This document shows positions 1-9,489 of a DNA stretch of 64,000 bases, in pieces. Made by a program: the position numbers and the translations under genes. Positions within the stretch are counted from its first letter, which is position 1; each line of letters opens with the position of its first letter. The notes below the pieces were generated by a model. That model saw nothing but the letters and a program-made list of their open reading frames with translations. It did not search any database and was not told where the DNA came from. This DNA is from Pseudomonadota bacterium (GTDB lineage Bacteria; Pseudomonadota; Alphaproteobacteria; Sphingomonadales; Sphingomonadaceae): the NCBI GenBank assembly GCA_023436615.1, contig JAEZIO010000037.1, positions 30,015 to 94,014 of the forward strand. The letters run 5' to 3'.

Positions 1-630
1 ACGCTCGGCGGCGATGCGATCCATCTCCGACCCGATCGCTTCCGGGTCGCCGGGTACCCCTTCGAACAGCGCTTCGACGACGACCGCTCCCGCCGGCACG
101 TCGCTGTGGCGATAGGAGTAACGGAGCTTGTCGGGCGGCCAGGTTTCGATCGTCCCGTCGCGGTGGATCAGCCGCGCTTCGATGAGGATGTCCTTGACCT
201 CGCGGCCGTAAGCGCCCGCGTTCATCTTCACGGCGCCGCCGACGGTACCCGGAATTCCGCGGAGGAACTCGAGCCCCGCGATGCCGGCGTCTCGAGCCGC
301 GGATGCGACCGTGATCCCCATCGCGGCGCCGCCGGCGCGGACGCGGTTTTCCGCCTCTATGCTCACCCTGGCGAAGCTCTTCGGAAGCCGCACGACCACG
401 CCCTCGACGCCGCCATCGCGCACGATGAGGTTCGATCCGACGCCGATCGGGGTCACTGGGACGTCCCGATCGAGCGAATTCAGGAAGCGCGAAAGGTCCG
501 CCTCATCCCTGGGCCGAACGAGCCACTCGGCCGGCCCGCCCGTGCGAAACCAGATGAAGTCGGACAGGCTTCCGCGAGGCTCGATAGTGCCTTCGAGCCT
601 AGGTAGCGCCATTTCATCGGCGCGGCTCAT
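1..630 (-). CDS. murB: UDP-N-acetylenolpyruvoylglucosamine reductase MurB, 3' end cut by window
   Basis: MurB reduces UDP-GlcNAc-enolpyruvate to UDP-MurNAc with NADPH and FAD in the cytoplasm. Translating the minus strand from the ATG at 630 gives MSRADEMALPRLEG, then a FAD-binding type N-terminal domain with 'RTGGPAEWL' and 'PIGVGSNLIV', and then 'GIPGTVGGAVKMNAGAYG', the family's most recognisable stretch. The frame stays open to base 1, so the C-terminal substrate domain is missing from the window. The start overlaps the murC stop in an ATGA at 627-630, so the gene is translationally coupled within the dcw operon. A second in-frame Met lies six codons in, but the coupled ATG is preferred. 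Confidence 0.93.
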   Translation of the reverse strand, partial: MSRADEMALPRLEGTIEPRGSLSDFIWFRTGGPAEWLVRPRDEADLSRFLNSLDRDVPVTPIGVGSNLIVRDGGVEGVVVRLPKSFARVSIEAENRVRAGGAAMGITVASAARDAGIAGLEFLRGIPGTVGGAVKMNAGAYGREVKDILIEARLIHRDGTIETWPPDKLRYSYRHSDVPAGAVVVEALFEGVPGDPEAIGSEMDRIAAER

Positions 631-2039
631 TTCTTCCCCCTCGCAGCACACACGCCGTCGGCGATCGCCGCGGCCCACTTGGTGATGTCGCCCGCCCCCA
701 TGCAGATGATGAGATCGTCTTCCGCGGCGAGGTCGCGAAGTGCCTGGCAAAGCTCGGTGAGGTCAGAGACGCCTTTCACCATCCGGTGGCCGTGCGCGCG
801 AATGCCCTCCACCAGCGCGTCCGAATCCGCCCCTTCGATCGGCTCCTCGCCTGCCGGGTAAACGGGGACGACGAACACCACGTCGGCGTCGTTGAAGGCG
901 CTCTGGAAGTCCGCCATCAGCGAGTTGAGCCGCGAATAACGATGCGGCTGCATCACCGCGATCACCCGCCCTTGCGTCGTCTCCCGGGCAGCGGCCAGCA
1001 CGGCGCGGATCTCCACCGGATGGTGCGCATAATCGTCGATCACCGTGGCGCCGTCGACCTCTCCCACCTTCGTGAAGCGGCGCTTGACCCCCTCGAACCG
1101 CTCGAACCCGGTGACGATCGTGTCATCGCTGATGCCCAGCTCGATCGCCACGGCGACGGCCGCGAGCGCGTTCTGCACGTTATGCTTGCCCGGCATGGGG
1201 ACGAGGATACCGGGAATCGTCCGTCGCTCGCCGTCGCGCTCGAACACCACGGCGTCGAAGCGGCTGCCGATGCCGTCGGGCTCGACATTCTCGGCGCGAA
1301 GGTCGGCGACGGCCGAGAATCCGTAGGTGACGATCCGCCGGTCCTGGATGCGGCTGAGGATGCTCTGCACTTCCGGGTGATCGACGCACAGCACGGCGAG
1401 CCCGTAGAAAGGCACGTTCTCGATGAACTCGCAGTAGGCGCGCTTCACCTCCTCGAAGGTGCCCCAATGTTCAAGATGCTCGGGATCGATGTTGGTGACG
1501 ACGGCAATGGTCCCGTCGAGCCTAAGGAAGCTGCCGTCGCTCTCGTCGGCTTCGACCACCATCCAGTCGCTCTTCCCGAGCCGGGCGTTCGAACCGTAGC
1601 GGTTGATGATCCCGCCGTTGATGACCGTCGGGTCCATCCCGCCGGCATCGAGCATGGCCGCGATCATCGATGTCGTGGTGGTCTTGCCGTGCGTGCCCGC
1701 AACCGCGATCGTCTTTTGCATCCGCATCAGCTCGGCGAGCATCTCGGACCGCTTGACGATCGGCAGCCGAAGCTCTGACGCTGCCTCGATTTCCGGATTG
1801 CCGCGCGGAACGGCGCTCGAGCAGACGACCACGGCAGCGTCGCCGACATTCTCGGCGCTGTGGCCGATCGTGACAGGGATTCCGGCCTTGCGAAGCTTCT
1901 CGACAACGTAGCTGTCCGACTGGTCAGAGCCTTGGACGGTGTAGCCGAGCTGGTGCATCACCTCGGCAATTCCGGACATGCCGATTCCGCCGATGCCGAC
2001 GAAATGGATCGTTCCGATGTCTGTGCCCAGCGCCTTCAC
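627..2039 (-). CDS. murC: UDP-N-acetylmuramate--L-alanine ligase MurC
   Basis: MurC adds L-alanine to UDP-MurNAc with ATP, the first amino-acid step of the peptidoglycan stem peptide. The 470-residue product has the N-terminal Rossmann-like 'GIGGIGMSG' (about 16-23), the Mur ligase P-loop 'GTHGKTTTTS' at about 115-124, and a central domain with 'NIDPEHLEHWG'. The length is normal for MurC. It sits between murG and murB with 4-nt overlaps at both ends (2036-2039 and 627-630), so it is certainly co-transcribed. Nothing unusual is seen in the motifs. Confidence 0.97.
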   Translation of the reverse strand: MKALGTDIGTIHFVGIGGIGMSGIAEVMHQLGYTVQGSDQSDSYVVEKLRKAGIPVTIGHSAENVGDAAVVVCSSAVPRGNPEIEAASELRLPIVKRSEMLAELMRMQKTIAVAGTHGKTTTTSMIAAMLDAGGMDPTVINGGIINRYGSNARLGKSDWMVVEADESDGSFLRLDGTIAVVTNIDPEHLEHWGTFEEVKRAYCEFIENVPFYGLAVLCVDHPEVQSILSRIQDRRIVTYGFSAVADLRAENVEPDGIGSRFDAVVFERDGERRTIPGILVPMPGKHNVQNALAAVAVAIELGISDDTIVTGFERFEGVKRRFTKVGEVDGATVIDDYAHHPVEIRAVLAAARETTQGRVIAVMQPHRYSRLNSLMADFQSAFNDADVVFVVPVYPAGEEPIEGADSDALVEGIRAHGHRMVKGVSDLTELCQALRDLAAEDDLIICMGAGDITKWAAAIADGVCAARGKK

Positions 2040-3196
2040 GCGGGAACCCCTGTTCCTGCGTATGCCGCACGTGGGCGCGGCGCGAGCGCCGGCCCGACTT
2101 CGATAGGGGCGAAGCCGCCTCCCACACGCTCGACGAGGTCGGCAAGATCGCGGGAGGCATGCGGCCGGCCGACGGACAGCGACCGCGCGGCGGCATTGGC
2201 GAGCCCGTTCGGATCGCCTGCGACCGCCTCGATCTGGCGGGCAAGCGCCTCGGGTGTGAATTCACCCTGGGCGATGGCGCGCGCCCCACCTGCCTCCGTC
2301 ATCTCGCGCGCGTTCGCTGTCTGGTGATCATCGGTCGCCGCGCCGAAGGGGATGAGGATCGCGGGCCGCCCGGCGGCAGTCAGTTCGGCAATCGTGGAAG
2401 CGCCTGCGCGGCCGATCACCAGATGGGCGTCCGCGAGCTTCTGCGGCATGTCGAGGATATAGGTCATAAGCTCCGCTGGAATGCCGAGCTCCGCATAACG
2501 CTCCCGGATTTCATCGATGTCGTCTGGCCGGCATTGCTGGACGACCTGCAAGCGTCGCCGGAGCGACGGTTCCAGCATGCCGAGGCCGGCCGGGACGACG
2601 CGACCGAGGATGGTCGCGCCCTGACTGCCGCCGGTGACGAGAATCTTCAGCGGAGCTGTCTCGTCGAACGCGGGAAACGGCATTTCGCCGATCTTGGCGA
2701 TCGCGTCGCGGACCGGATTGCCTACCAGGACGACCTTGTCCTCGTAGGATGGCTTGAGCCGGTCGATCTGCGGAAAAGCCGTGCCGATCGCCGTCGCCTG
2801 CGCCGCGAGGAGGCGGTTGACCCGCCCGAGCACGGCGTTCTGCTCGTGAAGCACCGTGGGAATGCGCATCGCGCTCGCGGCGAGAAGCGCCGGAAACGCG
2901 GGATAGCCACCGAAACCGACGACAACCTCCGGCGGGTGATCGCGATAGATCCGTTTCGCTTCGGCACGGCCGGAGAGGATCGCGAGCGCGGCACGAGCCC
3001 AGGCTATCGGATTGCCGCCCAGTTGGCGGGCGGCGAGCACGTGCACCGGAATCTTGTCGAAGAGCCCGGGGATCTTCGCTCCGCGAGGATCGGTGATCAC
3101 GAGCACGCCATGGCCGCGACCGGTCAGTTCCGCAGCCAGCGCATGTGCCGGAACCATGTGGCCGCCGGTGCCGCCGGCAGCGAGGACGAAGTTCAT
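2036..3196 (-). CDS. murG: Lipid II synthase (GlcNAc transferase) MurG
   Basis: MurG transfers GlcNAc from UDP-GlcNAc to lipid I on the inner face of the membrane, giving lipid II. The start is placed at the ATG at 3196 (MNFVLAAGGTGGH) because this puts the conserved glycine-rich 'GGTGGH' at residues 8-13, as in the family; the upstream in-frame start at 3226 would add ten residues within ftsW. The GT-B fold is supported by 'VVGFGGYPAFPALLAA', 'HEQNAVLGRVNR' and the C-terminal donor-site region 'VIGRAGASTIAEL'. The product is 386 residues. It overlaps the end of ftsW by 4 nt and murC by 4 nt. Confidence 0.96.
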   Translation of the reverse strand: MNFVLAAGGTGGHMVPAHALAAELTGRGHGVLVITDPRGAKIPGLFDKIPVHVLAARQLGGNPIAWARAALAILSGRAEAKRIYRDHPPEVVVGFGGYPAFPALLAASAMRIPTVLHEQNAVLGRVNRLLAAQATAIGTAFPQIDRLKPSYEDKVVLVGNPVRDAIAKIGEMPFPAFDETAPLKILVTGGSQGATILGRVVPAGLGMLEPSLRRRLQVVQQCRPDDIDEIRERYAELGIPAELMTYILDMPQKLADAHLVIGRAGASTIAELTAAGRPAILIPFGAATDDHQTANAREMTEAGGARAIAQGEFTPEALARQIEAVAGDPNGLANAAARSLSVGRPHASRDLADLVERVGGGFAPIEVGPALAPRPRAAYAGTGVPA

Positions 3197-4419
3197 GCCG
3201 CCTGGCTCTCGCTCTCTCCGCTCCATTTCACCACATAGGGCGAGCGGGTCAGATACGGATTGCGGCGGGTGAATGCGAGCAGCAATCCCATGCCGATCGA
3301 CAGCGCCAGCATCGAGCTTCCGCCGTAGCTGATGAACGGCAGCGTCATCCCCTTCGACGGGGCGATCTGCACGTTCACCGCCATGTTGATCAGCGCCTGC
3401 AGCCCGAACTCGATGACGAGGCCGGCACCGGCAAGGATCGCGAACGGCGAATCCTCATCGAGCAATTTGACCAGCACGCGCGCAACGATCGTGAGATAAA
3501 GGAAGGCGATCGCAAGGCACGCGATCAGCCCGAACTCCTCGCCGATGACCGAAAAGATGTAATCGGTTTGCGGCTCGGGAAGCCCGAACTTCCGGGTCCC
3601 GGCCCCCGGCCCCATTCCGAAGAGGCCGCCCGCCGTCAGCGTGCGCATCGCATTGTCCGTCTGGAACGTGTCGCCCTCGCCGAACAGGAAAGCGTCGATG
3701 CGGACCGTCGCGACATCGTAGAAGAAGTAAGCGAGAACGATGCCGACGATGCCAGCCGCGCCGATCATCCCGAGCATGCGGAGCGAAACGCCGGCCAGCG
3801 CCAGCAAGGCCACCCAGACCGCGACGAAGATGATCGTCGAGCCGAAGTCCGGCTGCTTCATAAGGAGAAAAGCTACGGCGCCGGTCAGCGCTGCCGACAG
3901 CAAATAGACCGGCAGCGACTTGTCGGATTCGCGAAGACTTAGCAGCCATGCGAGCGCGACCACGAAGAAGGGCTTGAGGAATTCCGACGGCTGCAACTGC
4001 CCCACGGGTAGCTCGATCCACCGCCGCGCGCCGTTCACTTCGGGGCCGATCAGCGGCACGAAGATCAGGAGCGTAAAGAAGAAGGCTGCGCCGAACAGCG
4101 AGAACCGCCGGGCGCGCTCCCGCGAGAGCATCGAGATTCCGATCATCACCGGAACGCTGAGCACGATCCACGCCAGCTGCCGGTAGAAATAATAGAGCTC
4201 GGGGACTTTGACGCTTCCGCCCGAATAGCGGACCGCCGCCGCCGGCGACGCGGCGGCGACCGCGATCAGCCCGATGCCGATCAGCACCGCGATCAGGAGC
4301 AGCAACACGCGGTCGATTTCCCAGAACCAGCGGGCGGCGGTGGACTGGTCGGATCGCCCGTATCGATTGGCATCGACGGATATCTTTGCCTTGAGCTTGT
4401 CCGAAATCAGCTTCGTCAT
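3193..4419 (-). CDS. ftsW: Septal peptidoglycan glycosyltransferase FtsW
   Basis: FtsW is the SEDS-family polymerase that works with FtsI at the septum. The ATG at 4419 (MTKLISDKLKAK) is chosen because it makes an ATGA overlap with the murD stop; an upstream start at 4491 would lie inside murD. The 408-residue product has an N-terminal cytoplasmic stretch of about 40 residues, then about ten hydrophobic segments, with SEDS signatures 'EVNGARRWIELP', 'LQPSEFLKPF', 'KQPDFGSTI' and the C-terminal 'SKGMTLPFISYGGSS'. It lies between murD and murG, as in other alphaproteobacteria. Confidence 0.96.
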   Translation of the reverse strand: MTKLISDKLKAKISVDANRYGRSDQSTAARWFWEIDRVLLLLIAVLIGIGLIAVAAASPAAAVRYSGGSVKVPELYYFYRQLAWIVLSVPVMIGISMLSRERARRFSLFGAAFFFTLLIFVPLIGPEVNGARRWIELPVGQLQPSEFLKPFFVVALAWLLSLRESDKSLPVYLLSAALTGAVAFLLMKQPDFGSTIIFVAVWVALLALAGVSLRMLGMIGAAGIVGIVLAYFFYDVATVRIDAFLFGEGDTFQTDNAMRTLTAGGLFGMGPGAGTRKFGLPEPQTDYIFSVIGEEFGLIACLAIAFLYLTIVARVLVKLLDEDSPFAILAGAGLVIEFGLQALINMAVNVQIAPSKGMTLPFISYGGSSMLALSIGMGLLLAFTRRNPYLTRSPYVVKWSGESESQAA

Positions 4420-5621
4420 AGGCCCCCCACCAACTCCCGGAACTGGTCGCCGCGATCCTCGAAGTCTCTGAACTGGTCGAAGCTCGCGCATGCCGGCGAC
4501 AGGAGCACCGTATCGCCTGCTTCAGCATCCTGCGCGGCCTGCCGCACCGCCTCGTCGAGTTTTCCACAATTTTTCACCGGCATGTGCGGCGCTAGCAGGC
4601 GCTCGAACAGCTCTGCTGCCTCCCCGATCGTGTAGGCGGAGCGGACGTGGCCGAAGTGCGGCGCGCACTCGTCGAGTTCGTCGGTCTTTGCCTGCCCGCC
4701 GACGATCCAGCGGATGCTTTGGAATGCGGCGAGCGCGGGGGCCGTGGCGGTCGGGTTGGTCGCCTTGCTGTCGTTGAGGAAGAGGACGCCGTCCTTCTCG
4801 CGGACGCGCTCCATACGGTGCGGCAGGCCAGGGTAGGTGCAAAGGCCCTTTTCGATCGCCGCGCTATCGATCCCGAGGGTCTCGCAGACTTCCCTTGCCG
4901 CGGCCGCATTCTGAGCGTTGTGCGGCCCTTGAAGGGCCGGCCAGCGAGACTGGTCGATCACCGCAGCAGCGCCGTGAACCCTGGCGCCCGTCGACATTTC
5001 CAGCAATCGCATCTTCGATGCCGCATAAGCGTCGAAATTCTCGTACCGGTCGAGATGGTCCGGCGTGATGTTGAGAAGCACCGCGACGTCGCAATCGAGG
5101 CTCTGCGTCAGGTCGATCTGGTAGCTCGAGAGCTCCAGCACATACACGCCGCCTTCGGGAAGCGGGTCCTGGGCGAGGATCGGCAGGCCGATATTGCCGC
5201 CCATCGTCGTCGGGACGCCCGCGGTCTTGAGGATGTGGTGGATCAGCGCGGTCGTCGTCGACTTGCCGTTTGTGCCGGTGATCCCGACCACCTTGTGCGG
5301 CGGAAGCTCCGGGCGCGCGCGGGCGAACAGCTCGATGTCGCCGATGATCTCCACGCCTGCCTCACGCGCGCGCTTTGCGATGGCGTGGCGGTTGAGCGGA
5401 AGGCCGGGAGTAACGACCAGGCTGTCGAACTGCGAAAGGTTGGCCTCGTCCAAGTGCACAATTTCCGTGCCGGTGGGCGCCTTCGCCCTCGCCTCTTCCT
5501 TCTCGTCCCACGCGGTGACCTTCGCCCCACCCGCGAGGAGCGCCTCGACCGTCGCAATCCCGGACCGCGCGAGGCCGTAAACCGCGTAGTGCTTGCCCGC
5601 GAAGGCCGTGGCCGTGATCAC
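4416..5621 (-). CDS. murD: UDP-N-acetylmuramoyl-L-alanine--D-glutamate ligase MurD
   Basis: MurD adds D-glutamate to UDP-MurNAc-L-Ala with ATP. The 401-residue product shows the Mur ligase P-loop 'GTNGKSTTT' at residues 116-124, 'NITPDHLDRYENFDAY' of the central domain, and 'NDSKATNPTA' near 280, diagnostic for MurD. The length is slightly below the E. coli protein (438). The stop overlaps the ftsW start and the start overlaps the mraY stop (5618-5621), both by 4 nt, so it is coupled within the operon. Confidence 0.96.
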   Translation of the reverse strand: MITATAFAGKHYAVYGLARSGIATVEALLAGGAKVTAWDEKEEARAKAPTGTEIVHLDEANLSQFDSLVVTPGLPLNRHAIAKRAREAGVEIIGDIELFARARPELPPHKVVGITGTNGKSTTTALIHHILKTAGVPTTMGGNIGLPILAQDPLPEGGVYVLELSSYQIDLTQSLDCDVAVLLNITPDHLDRYENFDAYAASKMRLLEMSTGARVHGAAAVIDQSRWPALQGPHNAQNAAAAREVCETLGIDSAAIEKGLCTYPGLPHRMERVREKDGVLFLNDSKATNPTATAPALAAFQSIRWIVGGQAKTDELDECAPHFGHVRSAYTIGEAAELFERLLAPHMPVKNCGKLDEAVRQAAQDAEAGDTVLLSPACASFDQFRDFEDRGDQFRELVGGL

Positions 5622-6688
5622 CGCAGCTTGAGGGTCGACAGACCCGCGAGCGCCAGCACGAAGCTGATTATCCAGAAGCGGATGACGACGGTCGGCTCCG
5701 ACCAGCCGAGATGCTCGAAATGGTGGTGGATCGGCGCCATGAGGAACACCCGCTTGCCGGTGCGCTTATAGACGAAGACCTGGATGACCACGCTCAGCGC
5801 CTCCACGACGAACAGGCCGCCTATGATGGCGAGCACGAACTCATGGTGCGTCGCCACCGCGATCGCTCCGAGCGCCCCGCCGAGCGCGAGGCTGCCGGTG
5901 TCGCCCATGAAGACCGCCGCCGGCGGCGCGTTGAACCACAGGAACGCCAAGCCCGCGCCGACGATCGCCAGGCAAAGCACCGTCAGATCGCCCGCGCCCA
6001 ATATGTGAGGAATGCCGAGATAGGCGGCGAAGCGGGCATTGCCGACCAGATAGGTGATCAGAAGGAAGGCCAGGCTGGCGATGATCACCGGCATGGTGGC
6101 GAGGCCGTCGAGCCCGTCGGTGAGGTTCACCGCATTGCCGAACGCGACGATCACGAACGCGCCGAACGGTATGTATAGCCAGCCGAGGTCCGCGATCGGC
6201 TCCTTCACGAACGGAATGTGCAGGTAGGTCCCGCTGTGGCGGACCATGAGCCAGGTCGCGACGCCTGCGACGAGGAATTCGAGCGCCAGGCGCGTCCTGC
6301 CGGACAGGCCGGCGTGGTGCGCCTTGCGCACCTTGTCATAGTCGTCGAGGAAGCCGATCAGGCCGAAGCCGGCCGTCACCAGCAGGCACGCCCAGACGTA
6401 GACGCTGCCGACGTTCATCCACAGCAGAACTGACGACGTGACGGCGATCAGGATCAACAGCCCACCCATGGTCGGCGTCCCGCGCTTCGCGAGATGCGTC
6501 TGCGGCCCGTCGGCGCGGATCGGCTGGCCGCGACCCTGGCGCACCCGAAGGTAAGAGATGAACCATGGCCCGAGAACAAGCCCGATCATCAGCGCGGTCG
6601 CGCTCGCCGCTCCGGCCCGAAAGCTCAGATAGCGGATCAGGTTGAAAATCCCTGGGAAGTCGAACTGCTGCGCTAGGAGGTAGAGCAT
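5618..6688 (-). CDS. mraY: Phospho-N-acetylmuramoyl-pentapeptide transferase MraY
   Basis: MraY moves phospho-MurNAc-pentapeptide onto undecaprenyl phosphate at the inner membrane, making lipid I. The 356-residue product starts MLYLLA and is polytopic with about ten membrane spans. Family signatures include 'KRGTPTMGG', the acidic 'GFLDDYDKV', 'NAVNLTDGLDGLA', 'FNAPPAAVFMGDTGSLALGG' and 'APIHHHFEHLGWSE'. The start lies 16 nt inside the end of murF, an unusually long overlap for this operon, but the family N-terminus supports it. Confidence 0.96.
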   Translation of the reverse strand: MLYLLAQQFDFPGIFNLIRYLSFRAGAASATALMIGLVLGPWFISYLRVRQGRGQPIRADGPQTHLAKRGTPTMGGLLILIAVTSSVLLWMNVGSVYVWACLLVTAGFGLIGFLDDYDKVRKAHHAGLSGRTRLALEFLVAGVATWLMVRHSGTYLHIPFVKEPIADLGWLYIPFGAFVIVAFGNAVNLTDGLDGLATMPVIIASLAFLLITYLVGNARFAAYLGIPHILGAGDLTVLCLAIVGAGLAFLWFNAPPAAVFMGDTGSLALGGALGAIAVATHHEFVLAIIGGLFVVEALSVVIQVFVYKRTGKRVFLMAPIHHHFEHLGWSEPTVVIRFWIISFVLALAGLSTLKLR

Positions 6689-8061
6689 TGCACGCCTTCC
6701 TTGAGCAGCTCGATTACGCGCGACAGGCCGACCGAGTTCGAGGCCTTGACCAGCACTGCATCGCCGGGCCGGAGGAGCCTCGCCACGGCCTCGGCGGCAT
6801 CCTCGGCCCCAGTGACACGCGTGACGTGCACATGACCGTCGACCGCGGCTTCGAGCGGCCGCATGTCCTCACCCACGAGAATGAGCTCGTCGACCTTTGC
6901 ATCCATGACCGCCGGGCCGAGCGCGGCATGAAGCGCATCGCTATGCGTGCCGAGCTCGCGCATCGGGCCGAGGACGGCGATCCGTCGCTCCGCTCCCGCT
7001 TCGGCGCCAAGGCTGCGCAGGGTCGCCGCCATCGATGCGGGGTTCGCGTTGTAGCTCTCGTCGATGAGCAGGGCTTTGCCGCCGTCGACGCGGATGGCGT
7101 GTCGTTCGCCTCGACCCTTGAGGCCGCCCATGTCGGCTAGCGCAAGCCCGGCCACGCCGATGTCGGCGCCGACCGCCTCGACGGCGGCGAGCACGGCGAG
7201 CGCGTTCGACACCCAATGGTCGCCGCGCTGCGAGATCGTGAAGGTCACATCGCTGTCGAGAAGCGCCGCGGTAATCAGGCTACCGCCGTCGTCTGAGCGG
7301 ACAGCGTGAAGCGCGTGAACATCGGCATCGCCACTCCCGAACGTGACGATCCTGTCGGCGTGGCGGCGAGCAGCGCGCACGAGCCGGTCGCGGTGCGGCG
7401 TGTCGTTGGGGATGATCGCAACCCCGTCCGGCTCGAGCCCTTCGAAGATTTCCGCCTTTGCGTCGGCGATCGCTTCCTCGGAACCGAGGTTCTCGATATG
7501 CGCGGGTGCGATCGCCGTGATCAACGCGACATGCGGCCGGACCAGACGGGTCAATCCGGCGATTTCGCCTTTATTGTTCATGCCCATTTCGAGCACGGCG
7601 AACTCTGCGTCTCGCGGCATCCGCGCGAGGCTGAGCGGAACTCCAGTATGGTTGTTATAGCTTTTGACCGATCGGTGGACCGTGCCGGGGCAACAGCGTT
7701 CGAGCGCGGCGTAGAGGGCTTCCTTCGTGCTCGTCTTGCCGACGGACCCGGTCACCCCGAGGATCGTCGCCTTGCTTCTTTCGCGCGCCGCCCGGCCGAT
7801 ATCCTCAAGCGCTCGAGCAGTGTCGTCGACGAGCACGTGCGGCGCATCCACCGGCTGCGAGACCAGCAAGCCCGAAGCTCCGGCGGCGATTGCCTGAGAC
7901 ACGAACTCATGACCGTCATGGACCGTACCCGGCATTGCGACGAACAGGTCGCCCGGGCCTACTTCGCGGCTGTCGAAGGTAACGCCGGTGACCTCGAAGC
8001 TGCCGCTCGCAGTCCCGCGCGTCGCACGCGCGATTTCCTCCGATGTCCACAGCGCGCTCAC
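6673..8061 (-). CDS. murF: UDP-MurNAc-tripeptide--D-Ala-D-Ala ligase MurF
   Basis: MurF adds D-Ala-D-Ala to the UDP-MurNAc tripeptide, completing the pentapeptide precursor. From the GTG at 8061 the product is 462 residues. This start is preferred to the GTG at 8070 because it overlaps the murE stop in a GTGA, matching the 4-nt coupling elsewhere in the operon. Motifs are the N-terminal 'GVTFDSREV', the P-loop 'GVTGSVGKTST' near 102-112, 'LEMGMNNKGEI' and 'DESYNANPASM', all typical of MurF. The 3' end runs 16 nt into mraY. Confidence 0.95.
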   Translation of the reverse strand: MSALWTSEEIARATRGTASGSFEVTGVTFDSREVGPGDLFVAMPGTVHDGHEFVSQAIAAGASGLLVSQPVDAPHVLVDDTARALEDIGRAARERSKATILGVTGSVGKTSTKEALYAALERCCPGTVHRSVKSYNNHTGVPLSLARMPRDAEFAVLEMGMNNKGEIAGLTRLVRPHVALITAIAPAHIENLGSEEAIADAKAEIFEGLEPDGVAIIPNDTPHRDRLVRAARRHADRIVTFGSGDADVHALHAVRSDDGGSLITAALLDSDVTFTISQRGDHWVSNALAVLAAVEAVGADIGVAGLALADMGGLKGRGERHAIRVDGGKALLIDESYNANPASMAATLRSLGAEAGAERRIAVLGPMRELGTHSDALHAALGPAVMDAKVDELILVGEDMRPLEAAVDGHVHVTRVTGAEDAAEAVARLLRPGDAVLVKASNSVGLSRVIELLKEGVQCSTS

Positions 8062-9485
8062 GCGGCACACTCCCGAGCCACCAGCGCGTCGTCGAATGGA
8101 AGCACCCTCTGATCCTTCCCGGCCCCGATGACCTGCCCCGTCTCGTGACCCTTGCCGGCGAGCAGGATGATGTCGCCGCCCGCAGCCATCTCCACGGCTC
8201 GGGCAATCGCCTCCTTGCGCCCGGCGACTTCCATGGCAGCGGGAGCGCCCGCCATTATGTCGGCTCGGATTTTGCCCGGATCCTCGCCGCGCGGATTGTC
8301 GTCGGTGACGATAACCACGTCGGACAGCCGCGCCGCAACCTGACCCATCGGCGCGCGCTTGCCCTGGTCACGGTCGCCACCTGCGCCGAACACGGTGATG
8401 AGCTTTCCCTCCACGTGCGGCCGCAGCGCCGCAATAGCGGCTTCCAAGGCGTCGGGCGTGTGCGCATAATCGACATAGACCGGCGCGCCGGCGCGGCTGA
8501 TCACCGCTCGTTCCAATCGTCCGCGGACCGGAGCGACGCGGCCCATCGCCGAGAAGACGTCGCGCCAATCGCCGCCCGTCGCCAGGACGAGTACGGCGGC
8601 AGTCAGCACGTTCGACGCCTGGTAGGCGCCGATCAGCGGCAGGGCGAGCCGCTGCGCCTTCCCGCCATGCTCAATGATCAACGTCTGCCCGAGTGGCGTC
8701 GGCGTCTGCTCCACGAGCCGTATCGTCTCGCCCCTCCGGCCGACAGTCAGCGTATCGAGGCCGCGCCCGCGAGCGCGTTGAAGGACCTCGCCTGACTTTG
8801 GATCGTCGGTCCAGACGACCGCTGCCCGCCCGGGCTCGATGACTTCTTCGAAGAGCCGCATCTTGGCTTCGAAGTAGGCGTCCATCGAGGGATGGTAGTC
8901 CAGATGGTCGCGGCTGAAATTCGTGAAGGCGGCCGCAGCCAGCGGCACGCCCTCGGCGCGATACTGGTCCAGGCCGTGCGACGATGCCTCGTAGGCTACG
9001 TGGGTGATACCCATGCGCTTGAGGCCGGCGACATTGCTCAGGAAGGTGACGATGTCCGGGGTTGTCAGGCCGGTCTTCACCTGTTCGTCCGAAGTCGTCA
9101 CTCCGAGCGTGCCGATGGACGCCGAACGGTGCCCCAGCATTCGCCAGATCTGGCGCGTCATTTCGACGGTGGAGGTCTTTCCGTTGGTGCCCGTCACGGC
9201 GACGACGGTGTCGGGATACGGCCCGAAATAGCGCGACGCCAATTGCGCGAAGAGTCGCCGCGGCTGCTCGTCGGCGAGGTGGATTGCGGAGCCAACTTCG
9301 ACTCCCGGTCGCGCCACGACGGCAATAGCGCCGCGATCCACGGCCCCGGGGATATAGTCTTCGCCGTTGAACACCGCGCCCTTGAAGGCCCCGAAGACGC
9401 TGCCCCGGGTGACCTTGCGATGGTCGATTGCAAAGCCGGTCACTTCGGAATCGCTGTCGACGTCCGCGAGATCGCCCAGGCGCAT
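8058..9485 (-). CDS. murE: UDP-MurNAc-L-Ala-D-Glu--meso-diaminopimelate ligase MurE
   Basis: MurE adds the third stem residue. The start at ATG 9485 (MRLGDLADVD) follows the ftsI stop by 4 nt; the open frame continues upstream to 9614 inside ftsI, which is not credible. The P-loop 'GTNGKTST' is at residues 99-106, 'NFSRDHLDYHPSMDAYF' marks the central domain, and 'DDNPRGEDPG' lies in the C-terminal domain. The DNPR tetrapeptide is the known signature of ligases using meso-diaminopimelate, so the stem peptide is inferred to carry meso-DAP. The product is 475 residues. Confidence 0.95.
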   Translation of the reverse strand: MRLGDLADVDSDSEVTGFAIDHRKVTRGSVFGAFKGAVFNGEDYIPGAVDRGAIAVVARPGVEVGSAIHLADEQPRRLFAQLASRYFGPYPDTVVAVTGTNGKTSTVEMTRQIWRMLGHRSASIGTLGVTTSDEQVKTGLTTPDIVTFLSNVAGLKRMGITHVAYEASSHGLDQYRAEGVPLAAAAFTNFSRDHLDYHPSMDAYFEAKMRLFEEVIEPGRAAVVWTDDPKSGEVLQRARGRGLDTLTVGRRGETIRLVEQTPTPLGQTLIIEHGGKAQRLALPLIGAYQASNVLTAAVLVLATGGDWRDVFSAMGRVAPVRGRLERAVISRAGAPVYVDYAHTPDALEAAIAALRPHVEGKLITVFGAGGDRDQGKRAPMGQVAARLSDVVIVTDDNPRGEDPGKIRADIMAGAPAAMEVAGRKEAIARAVEMAAGGDIILLAGKGHETGQVIGAGKDQRVLPFDDALVARECAA

Positions 9486-9489
9486 GCGA

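Noticed and set aside
2159..3238. Long plus-strand open frame opposite murG
   Set aside because: murG on the minus strand has full family motifs; the plus frame is a GC-bias shadow with no domain pattern.
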